From: RGIG8748 sp045606045
Lineage (GTDB): Bacteria; Bacillota; Clostridia; UMGS1810
DNA length: 45,957 bases
Assembly (NCBI GenBank): GCA_045606045.1
Contig: JAZURE010000045.1
Span: 1-45,957 of the forward strand
Direction: 5' to 3'
Shown here: positions 39,620-45,957 of the stretch, piece after piece
Numbering within the stretch: position 1 is the stretch's first letter
Layout: each line of letters opens with the position of its first letter
Program-made: the position numbers and the translations under genes
The notes under the pieces: generated by a model
The model's input: the letters and a program-made list of their open reading frames with translations, nothing else
What the model was told of the DNA's origin: nothing
The model's database searches: none

Positions 39620-41230
39620 TTAAGCGTTTTTTGAAGACAATTTCTTTGCTACAATAAGAGCTGCTATTGTAAGAACTACAAGCACAGGGAACACTATAAA
39701 CCAGCTTCTTAATGCTTCAAATCCTGTCATAACATATCCTATAAAGGATATGGCAGCTACAAATACCGCATAAGGAATCTGTGTTGTAACATGGTTTAAG
39801 TGGTTGCACTTAGCACCTGCAGAGGACATGATGGTGGTATCGGATATGGGTGAGCAGTGGTCGCCGCAAACCGCACCTGCAAGACATGCTGACATGCCGA
39901 TTGTAAGAAGGTCGGAATTTTCGGGGAATATAAGTACAACTATAGGAATGAGTATACCGAATGTACCCCACGAGGTACCTGTTGAAAATGCAAGCACGCA
40001 GGCAACAAGGAAGATAACAGCAGGGAGGAAGTTTGCAAGGCCTGGAGCTGCTGCAGTCATGGTCTGGTCTACAAATACGCCGATACCCAAAACATCGTTT
40101 GTTATGTTCTTAAGAGATGTTGCAAACAGGAGTATGAGTATGGCAGGTACCATTGCGTTAAAGCCTGCAGGGATTCTTTCCATAGATTCCTTAAAGGAAA
40201 CTATGCCTCTTATTGCATAGTATATTATTGTAATAACAAGAGCTATTATACCACCCATAGGAAGACCTACGGTAGCATCTGTATCACCGAATGCGCCTGT
40301 AATTGAATGATTGCCGCTCCAGTAACCGCCCACATAGAGAAGCGAGAGAACACAAGAAACAATAAGTACAAGTACAGGCAGTACAAGGTCTATAACCTTA
40401 CCTTTTGTGTTGGGAGCATCATCAGTATCATTATCTACAGTTTCTTCCAGACCTTGGAGTGCAAGCTCGTTCTGCTTTTTCATAGGACCAAAGTCGAACT
40501 TCATGAGAACAAGAGCGATTATAAATATAAATGTAAGGAGTGAATAGAAGTTGTAGGGAATAGCCTTAATAAAGAGGCTCATGCCCTCACCCTCTGCAGC
40601 ATAGCCTGCAACAGCAGCAGCCCATGAAGAAACGGGAGCTATCATACATACAGGTGCTGCAGTAGCATCTATAAGATAGCTTAATTTTGCTCTGGAAATC
40701 TTGTGGCTGTCTGTAACGGGGCGCATAACACCGCCTACTGTAAGGCAGTTGAAGTAGTCATCTATGAATATGAGTACACCAAGCACAAAGGTAGCAAGCT
40801 GAGCGCCAACCTTACTCTTGATGTTCTTCTTTGCCCATGCGCCAAAGGCTGCGCTTCCGCCCGCCTTGTTTATAAGGGCAACCATAACACCTAAAGCTAT
40901 GAGGAATATAAATATACCTGCATTTCCTGCAAAAGCGGAAATAAAGCCTGTGTTTATAACTGTGTCGATAGTGTTTACTGCATTAAACTGTGTGGCAAAA
41001 AGAGCCGAAAGCACTATACCTATAAAAAGTGAGCTGTACACTTCTTTGGTAATGAGCGCAAGAAGTATTGCAATAATCGGCGGTGCGATTGTTGCTATTG
41101 TACCGAAGTACTTGGAGGAAGCTTCCTCCATACCCTGCATACCCTCGTTGGATACGGTGAGTGCGAGAACTATTACCGCAATCAGCATAAAAACGCATAA
41201 GCTGATTTTGATAATTTTGCTTTTGTTCAT
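39620..41230 (-). CDS. NhaC-family Na+/H+ antiporter-like transporter
   Basis: The 536-residue protein has about 11-12 membrane helices and the NhaC signature SAGAKCNHLNHV and GDHCSPISDTT near the C-terminal third. Related transporters exchange sodium for protons, and some use amino acids or malate and lactate. It is divergent from lysA, which raises the possibility of an amino acid substrate, but no lysine riboswitch precedes it. The start lies 168 bases from the lysA start. The BmrU kinase gene follows on the same strand. Confidence 0.88.
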   Translation of the reverse strand: MNKSKIIKISLCVFMLIAVIVLALTVSNEGMQGMEEASSKYFGTIATIAPPIIAILLALITKEVYSSLFIGIVLSALFATQFNAVNTIDTVINTGFISAFAGNAGIFIFLIALGVMVALINKAGGSAAFGAWAKKNIKSKVGAQLATFVLGVLIFIDDYFNCLTVGGVMRPVTDSHKISRAKLSYLIDATAAPVCMIAPVSSWAAAVAGYAAEGEGMSLFIKAIPYNFYSLLTFIFIIALVLMKFDFGPMKKQNELALQGLEETVDNDTDDAPNTKGKVIDLVLPVLVLIVSCVLSLLYVGGYWSGNHSITGAFGDTDATVGLPMGGIIALVITIIYYAIRGIVSFKESMERIPAGFNAMVPAILILLFATSLKNITNDVLGIGVFVDQTMTAAAPGLANFLPAVIFLVACVLAFSTGTSWGTFGILIPIVVLIFPENSDLLTIGMSACLAGAVCGDHCSPISDTTIMSSAGAKCNHLNHVTTQIPYAVFVAAISFIGYVMTGFEALRSWFIVFPVLVVLTIAALIVAKKLSSKNA

Positions 41231-41336
41231 CTTGTAATCATCCTTTACTTTTTATTATGCATATGAGCATTGTTAGTTAATTTTACCATAACATTTCCTG
41301 CAAGTCAAATAATACTTGTATGTTTTTTCAATTCAT

Positions 41337-41365
41337 TTGACACACGATAAAATAGATGATATAAT
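41337..41365 (+). promoter_or_regulatory. Consensus promoter of the lysA operon
   Basis: TTGACA (41337-41342), exactly 17 bases, TATAAT (41360-41365). It is the second perfect consensus promoter in the window and has no riboswitch after it. Confidence 0.85.
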
Positions 41366-41398
41366 TTACTATGTATAATTATAGTTTTGGAGGCACCC

Positions 41399-42703
41399 AT
41401 GTATATACACAATAACTTTAAGATAAATACTTTAAACCATCTGGAAATCGGCGGTTGCGATGCGGTAGAGCTTGCAGAAAATTACGGCACTCCCCTGTAT
41501 GTTATGGATGAGGATATAATACGCAAAAACATGCGTGCATATAAGGATGCCATAGATAAATACTATGACGGAAACGGCAAGGCGTACTATGCAAGCAAGG
41601 CTCTTTCTGCCATGTATATGTACAAACTCGCCTCTAATGAAGGTCTGGGTGCAGATGTTGTATCGGGCGGAGAGCTGTATACTGCACTTAAGGCAGGCTT
41701 TGACGCCAAGGATATATGCTTCCACGGCAACAACAAAAGCTTTGAGGAAATTAAAATGGCTGTGGAAAACGGCGTAGGCATAATAGCGGCGGACAGCTTT
41801 TTTGAGCTTGACACAATAAATGACATCGCAAAGGATTTGGGCAAAATTCAGGATATAATATTCCGTATAAAACCAGGCGTGGAAGCTCATACCCATGAAT
41901 TTATAAGCACAGGGCAAATAGACTCGAAATTCGGCTTTGCCATAGAAAACGGTGAGGCAGACGAGGTTGCAAAGTATGCAAAGGAACTTTCCAACATAAG
42001 AGTTACAGGTATTCACTGCCATATAGGCTCGCAGATATTTGACTTAGAGCCTTTTACATGTGCTGCAGAGATTATGATGAATTTCTATATAAAGCTAAAA
42101 AGGGAGTACTCTCTTCCCTTAACCGTATTAGACCTTGGCGGAGGCTTTGGAATAAGCTATACTAAGAGCGATACACCTCTTGAATACGCAAGCTATATTA
42201 AAGCCGTATCCGAGGTTATAAAGGATATATGCAAGAGGGAGAACGAGTCTCTTCCCCACATACACATAGAGCCGGGACGCTCTATTGTGGGCGATGCAGG
42301 TATTACCCTTTACAAAATTGGCAATATTAAGGATATAAAGGGCGTAAGAAAGTACATCTCCGTGGACGGAGGCATGGGCGATAATCCCCGATACATCCTC
42401 TACGGCGCAGAGTATGACGGTGTATTTGCAAACAAAGCCTCCGACAAACCTACAGAAAAAGTAACCGTATGCGGTAAATGCTGTGAGTCGGGCGATGTAA
42501 TAATGAAAGATGTGCTTCTTCCTAAGGCCAAGACGGGCGATATACTTGCCGTAATGTCTACAGGCGCCTACAACTACTCCATGTCGAGTAACTACAACCG
42601 CATACCCAGACCCCCCGTTGTTATGGCAAAGGGCGGTACATCCAAGGTGGTTGTAAAAAGAGAAACCTATGACGATATAATACGAAATGATGTAGGGGAA
42701 TAA
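41399..42703 (+). CDS. lysA: Diaminopimelate decarboxylase
   Basis: The start at 41399 follows GGAGG by five bases; the longer frame would start inside this ribosome site. The 434-residue PLP enzyme makes lysine from meso-diaminopimelate. The PLP lysine is K67 in YYASKALS. The substrate motif HIEPGRSIVG and the barrel-interface KCCESGD segment are present. The open downstream order is lysA-protease-scpA-scpB, overlapping or touching throughout. Unlike asd-dapA-dapB it has no riboswitch, so control differs between the two lysine loci. Confidence 0.97.
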   Translation: MYIHNNFKINTLNHLEIGGCDAVELAENYGTPLYVMDEDIIRKNMRAYKDAIDKYYDGNGKAYYASKALSAMYMYKLASNEGLGADVVSGGELYTALKAGFDAKDICFHGNNKSFEEIKMAVENGVGIIAADSFFELDTINDIAKDLGKIQDIIFRIKPGVEAHTHEFISTGQIDSKFGFAIENGEADEVAKYAKELSNIRVTGIHCHIGSQIFDLEPFTCAAEIMMNFYIKLKREYSLPLTVLDLGGGFGISYTKSDTPLEYASYIKAVSEVIKDICKRENESLPHIHIEPGRSIVGDAGITLYKIGNIKDIKGVRKYISVDGGMGDNPRYILYGAEYDGVFANKASDKPTEKVTVCGKCCESGDVIMKDVLLPKAKTGDILAVMSTGAYNYSMSSNYNRIPRPPVVMAKGGTSKVVVKRETYDDIIRNDVGE

Positions 42704-42705
42704 AT

Positions 42706-43335
42706 ATGACCGACAGAATTTTATCCTTGATTTTAAGCATACCAGGGCTGCTTCTGGCGCTCTCGCTCCACGAATTTGCCCACGGCTTTGCCGCCTATAA
42801 GATGGGCGATAATACCGCAAAATATCAGGGCAGGCTCTCACTTAACCCGCTTGACCATTTAGACCCTATGGGTACATTCTGCCTTTTGTTCTTCCGATTC
42901 GGATGGGCAAAGCCTGTACCCATAAATCCATATAATTTCAGAAACCGAAGAGCAGGGATTATAGTTGTAAGTCTTGCAGGACCTTTTATGAATTTTTTGG
43001 TGGCGCTCCTATGTGCTTTTATACAGGTTATCATGTACAAGTATGTACCTGCAAACGATGTAACCCAGTTTTTCTATACAATCGTGGCTCTTGCAATTCA
43101 GCTAAACATTGGTCTTATGTGCTTTAACTTAATACCCATACCGCCTCTTGACGGCTCAAAGGTACTTTTGGAGCTTCTGCCCTACAGAGCGAGAGAGCTT
43201 TTCTACAATATAGAAAGATACTCCTCCATAATTCTTATGGTGGCGCTTCTTACAAATGCACTAAGCCCCATACTTTCTAAAATGTACCTTATTACAACAA
43301 ATATAATATATTCGATAGTAGGACTGATTTTCTAA
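42706..43335 (+). CDS. Site-2 protease-like M50 metalloprotease
   Basis: The 209-residue protein is an integral membrane zinc protease. It has the HExxH motif HEFAH at 22-26, the third ligand D149 in NLIPIPPLDG, and the AGPFMN region at 91-96 that lines the active site. This short form is the YwhC/Rip3-like class without a PDZ domain, unlike RseP. The substrate is unknown. GGGGAA lies just upstream and the gene stop touches the scpA start. Confidence 0.93.
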   Translation: MTDRILSLILSIPGLLLALSLHEFAHGFAAYKMGDNTAKYQGRLSLNPLDHLDPMGTFCLLFFRFGWAKPVPINPYNFRNRRAGIIVVSLAGPFMNFLVALLCAFIQVIMYKYVPANDVTQFFYTIVALAIQLNIGLMCFNLIPIPPLDGSKVLLELLPYRARELFYNIERYSSIILMVALLTNALSPILSKMYLITTNIIYSIVGLIF

Positions 43336-44112
43336 ATGGAAGATATTATTTTTAAACTGGAGAGCTTCGAAGGTCCCCTTGACCTTTTGGAGCATCTTAT
43401 AAAAAAGAATAAGCTCGACATATGCACGGTATCTCTTATAGAGATAACCGACCAGTACATCGAGCATATAAACAAGATGGAAGAAATGAATCTTGAGGTT
43501 TCTGCCGAATTTCTCGTGGTGGCTTCCAACCTTTTGTATATAAAATCCAAGGCACTCCTGCCAAAGCATGATGAAGAAGATGACAGCGAGGATATGGCGG
43601 CAAGTCTTACCGAGGCTTTAAAAGAGAGAGCAAGGATGAAGATAATATCCGAGAGACTTCGGACGATGCAGTTTGACGGCACCTTCCGCTACTTTAAGGA
43701 AGAAGAGAAGATTCCTCCCAAAAAGCAGGAAAACCGATTTGAAAATCTTGATATATCCAAGCTTTACGAAGCATTTCTTACAGTAATCGAAAAAACCGAA
43801 AGACGAACTCCCCCTCCCAAATCCAACTTTACGGGTATAGTGGGAAGAGAGAATGTATCGGTTAAAACATCGGCTGGTACACTTATTACAAGACTAAGAA
43901 AAGACAAAAAACTCCGCTTTGAAAAAGTATTTGAAAGCGCAAGGCACAAAAACGAGGTTGTGGCAATCTTCCTTGCCATATTGGAGCTTATGAAGCTAAA
44001 TCAGATTCTTGCCTACGAGGAGGATGACAAAATCTTAATCCGCCTTGGCGACAATGCAAGCGAAAACACAGAGGAGATATTATCAAATATCGCAGGTGAC
44101 TTAAATGAATAG
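43336..44112 (+). CDS. scpA: Segregation and condensation protein A
   Basis: The 258-residue kleisin bridges the SMC ATPase heads in chromosome condensation. It begins with the family motif FEGPLDLLEHLIKKNKLDI, and the C-terminal winged-helix region includes AIFLAILELMKLNQI. The start codon directly follows the stop of the protease gene. It overlaps scpB by eight bases. The smc gene is not in the window. Confidence 0.96.
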   Translation: MEDIIFKLESFEGPLDLLEHLIKKNKLDICTVSLIEITDQYIEHINKMEEMNLEVSAEFLVVASNLLYIKSKALLPKHDEEDDSEDMAASLTEALKERARMKIISERLRTMQFDGTFRYFKEEEKIPPKKQENRFENLDISKLYEAFLTVIEKTERRTPPPKSNFTGIVGRENVSVKTSAGTLITRLRKDKKLRFEKVFESARHKNEVVAIFLAILELMKLNQILAYEEDDKILIRLGDNASENTEEILSNIAGDLNE

Positions 44113-44734
44113 AAAACCAAAAGCAATATTAGAGGGAATACTCTTTGCAACAGGCGAAGCTGTACCTGTAAAAAGGCTCTCTGAGGTTATGGATATGACA
44201 GAGAGCAAGATAGATGACCTCATGAGCGAAATGGCAGAGGAATACAACAGTTCCCCTGAAAGAGGAATACAGCTTACAAGGCTTGAAGACAGCTGGCAGC
44301 TCTGCACAAAAAGAGAATACTATGACTACATACATAAGCTCAAGGAAAAATCGCGCAGGGCGGCACTTACAAATGCAGGTCTTGAGGTACTCTCTGTTGT
44401 AGCATACAACCAGCCTGTAACAAGAAGCGCCATAGAGTTTATACGAGGTGTAAATTCTGACGGTCCGTTAAATAACCTCGTAGCTTCGGGGCTTGTAAAA
44501 GAGGTCGGCAGACTTGATGCCCCCGGAAGACCCATACTTTTTGGCACTACGGAGGAGTTTTTGCGTTGCTTTAATTTGTCTTCGCTTACAGAACTTCCCG
44601 ATGTGGACAAAGAGTACAGCTATGAGGGTCTTGCAAATGAGCTTGGCGGCATGCCGCTAAATTCGATAGAAGCCGACGAAAATCAAATAACCATGGATTT
44701 TGAGGATGATATACAAAATCAAGAGGAAGAATAA
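44105..44734 (+). CDS. scpB: Segregation and condensation protein B
   Basis: The 209-residue protein joins ScpA and SMC. It shows two winged-helix domains, with AILEGILFATGEAVPV at the start and the strongly conserved stretch EVLSVVAYNQPVTRSAIE followed by GVNSDGPL. The C-terminal tail is acidic (DFEDDIQNQEEE). The eight-base overlap with scpA suggests coupled translation. Confidence 0.97.
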   Translation: MNRKPKAILEGILFATGEAVPVKRLSEVMDMTESKIDDLMSEMAEEYNSSPERGIQLTRLEDSWQLCTKREYYDYIHKLKEKSRRAALTNAGLEVLSVVAYNQPVTRSAIEFIRGVNSDGPLNNLVASGLVKEVGRLDAPGRPILFGTTEEFLRCFNLSSLTELPDVDKEYSYEGLANELGGMPLNSIEADENQITMDFEDDIQNQEEE

Positions 44735-44736
44735 GC

Positions 44737-45330
44737 ATGCTTTATGTAATCATTGCTGTTTGTGTTTTTTTGCTTCTTACAGGCATAGTGCTGTTTTCAA
44801 AATTCAAAATATTTTTTGAATATAAAAAAATGCCCGGTGAAAAGCTATATACAAAAGTGAATATTTCCTTTGGCTTTGTAAACCTTAGTAAAATTTTGGA
44901 CAAGCTCTCGCAAAAGGTAAAAAGGAAGACAGAAAGCATTGACAAAAGCGAAAAAGGAATTATAGAAAAAATAAAGAAGACTTCCCAAACCTTTAAGACA
45001 GTAAAAAAAATATATGCCAAAAACCGTTGGCATATACGAAATTCGCTAAAGGTAGAAAAACTCGATTTTCACATAAACTTTGGTCTCTCCGATGCGGCAG
45101 CTACAGGTATTACCACAGGGGCAATATGGACTATGCTGTACTCATTTACGGCACTTATATCACAGGTGGGAACGCTTAAAAAACATTACTTTGAGGTATG
45201 CCCCGTATTTACGGAAAAGGGACTTATATGTCAGGGAAGTGTTAAGCTTAATGTAAGGATGATAGATGCAATCGTGCTTGGCACAAGATTGTATTTAACA
45301 TATAGAAGCATAAACAAACCAAATAAATAA
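44737..45330 (+). CDS. DUF2953-domain membrane protein
   Basis: The 197-residue protein has an N-terminal helix (VIIAVCVFLLLTGIVLF), a charged middle (IEKIKKTSQTFKTVKKIYAK) and a C-terminal part with LDFHINFGLSDAAATGITTG, typical of DUF2953. The domain is found beside ytfJ and scpB in spore-formers. Its role is unknown, perhaps in the spore membrane. It starts two bases after scpB. Confidence 0.8.
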   Translation: MLYVIIAVCVFLLLTGIVLFSKFKIFFEYKKMPGEKLYTKVNISFGFVNLSKILDKLSQKVKRKTESIDKSEKGIIEKIKKTSQTFKTVKKIYAKNRWHIRNSLKVEKLDFHINFGLSDAAATGITTGAIWTMLYSFTALISQVGTLKKHYFEVCPVFTEKGLICQGSVKLNVRMIDAIVLGTRLYLTYRSINKPNK

Positions 45331-45350
45331 AACTAAAAGGCGGCGATATT

Positions 45351-45785
45351 ATGGAAAAACATCCTATTGAAGGATTGATGAGCGAGGCAATGGAGCACAT
45401 AAGAAAAATGGTGGATGTAAACACGATAGTGGGTACTCCCATTACTACTCCCGACGGCACTACAATCATACCTGTTTCCAAGGTTGCTTTTGGCTTTGGG
45501 GCAGGCGGCAGCGAATTTTCTGCAGCGCCCAAGAGCGATACCAAACCCGATGGCGAGGCACTCTTTGGCGGTGGCTCGGGCGGCGGTGTGAGCATAAATC
45601 CCGTAGCTTTTCTTGTAGCAAACAGCGAGCAAATAAAGCTTTTGCCTGTATCCAAATCCTCTTCTACCGCAGATAAGCTTATAGACCTTGTACCCGAGCT
45701 TATAACAAAGGTAAACAAAATTGCAAATGAATATATCGATAAGAAAGCGACAAAAAAAGAAGAAGAGCAGGAAATAGAGCTTTAA
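45351..45785 (+). CDS. ytfJ: YtfJ/GerW-family sporulation protein
   Basis: The 144-residue protein matches the YtfJ (GerW) family, a spore-related protein of Firmicutes. The conserved parts are HPIEGLMSEAMEHIRKMVDV, VGTPITTPDGTTIIPVSKVA and the GFGAGG repeat, ending with VAFLVANSEQIKLLPV. GerW in Bacillus is needed for normal germination and is made under SigF control. It follows DUF2953, as in other Clostridia, and supports the view that the organism sporulates. GGCGGCG lies near the ribosome site. Confidence 0.93.
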   Translation: MEKHPIEGLMSEAMEHIRKMVDVNTIVGTPITTPDGTTIIPVSKVAFGFGAGGSEFSAAPKSDTKPDGEALFGGGSGGGVSINPVAFLVANSEQIKLLPVSKSSSTADKLIDLVPELITKVNKIANEYIDKKATKKEEEQEIEL

Positions 45786-45856
45786 AAACAAATTTTTTTA
45801 TGATACGCTCCATCAAGGGTTATCCAATCGTTGACCGGTGCGTATTTCAAGAACAT
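45782..45856 (-). repeat. Short coding-like repeat, copy 2
   Basis: Minus-strand ATG at 45856 opens a 24-residue frame (MFLKYAPVNDWITLDGAYHK and a short end) with TAA at 45782-45784, overlapping the ytfJ stop. The core 45818-45850 matches the copy at 38094 at 30 of 33 bases, and the two peptides agree at about half of their positions. It looks like the C-terminal end of a gene or a mobile repeat. Confidence 0.6.
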
Positions 45857-45885
45857 ATGTCTTAAATCTACGCAAAAACGGAGCC

Positions 45886-45957
45886 GCACTGACTCGCTCA
45901 CTCAGAGCTCGGCAGTGCTAAAATTACCGAACCGCAGCGGAAATTGATTTTCGGTAA
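45886..45957. other. Paired hairpins at the window end
   Basis: GCACTG (45886-45891) pairs with CAGTGC (45913-45918). TTACCGAA (45924-45931) pairs with TTCGGTAA (45950-45957). The block is GC-rich relative to neighbours and lies beside repeat copy 2. It is cut by the window edge, so the full extent is unseen. Confidence 0.45.

Noticed and set aside
1..45957. Search for CRISPR arrays, rRNA genes, phage genes and toxin-antitoxin or restriction systems.
   Set aside because: I saw no regularly spaced repeats, no rRNA sequence and no phage or restriction gene motifs in the window.

Overview
This window comes from a low-to-mid GC spore-forming member of the class Clostridia (Firmicutes/Bacillota), most likely an anaerobe. 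The evidence is the L10-leader ribosomal operon, a lysine riboswitch upstream of asd-dapA-dapB, the queA-tgt-yajC-TIGR04086-secDF order, the lysA-M50 protease-scpA-scpB-DUF2953-ytfJ order, consensus TTGACA/TATAAT promoters and strong GGAGG ribosome sites. I cannot name the species.

Region 1 (1-14340) is an accessory island. It is bounded on the left by an IS256-family transposase gene and on the right by a truncated ISL3-family element. Inside is a DeoR-type regulator divergent from a catabolic-looking operon: class III aminotransferase, Gfo/Idh/MocA dehydrogenase, L-fucose-isomerase-like protein, FGGY kinase and a neutral-ceramidase-like hydrolase. A decayed MATE transporter, gene debris, a pair of beta-helix (GH28-like) proteins on their own consensus promoter, and a small membrane protein follow. 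The substrate is unknown. This is the best candidate in the window for an undescribed pathway.

Region 2 (14340-19350) starts with an unusual GC-rich multi-hairpin element. It continues with a minus-strand informational block: rpmG-secE-nusG-rplK-rplA, then an L10 leader with rplJ-rplL, then a P-loop protein with an Asp23-like tail. rpoB does not follow rplL here. Two matching hairpins before rplK and rplA look like L1 autoregulation sites.

Region 3 (19350-26640, minus strand) holds a CapA-like phosphoesterase with a NUDIX hydrolase, a YitT membrane protein, a GGGtGRT protein with its NifU-like Fe-S scaffold partner, a DegT-type PLP enzyme and an AraC-type regulator. A small ORF or RNA lies at 22144.

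Region 4 (26640-30420) contains an IS1182-type transposase relic, then the lysine pathway genes asd-dapA-dapB behind a lysine riboswitch.

Region 5 (30420-37460, plus strand) holds a SpoIID/LytB-domain protein, tRNA-queuosine genes queA and tgt, yajC, a TIGR04086 membrane protein, an unknown secreted protein, and secD-secF.

Region 6 (37460-45957) holds tRNA-Leu(CAA), an XRE regulator divergent from a very short terminated transcript, an unknown protein, a BmrU-type lipid kinase and an NhaC-family antiporter. Then lysA-M50 protease-scpA-scpB-DUF2953-ytfJ runs on the plus strand. A short repeated coding-like sequence occurs at 38094 and, inverted, at 45850.
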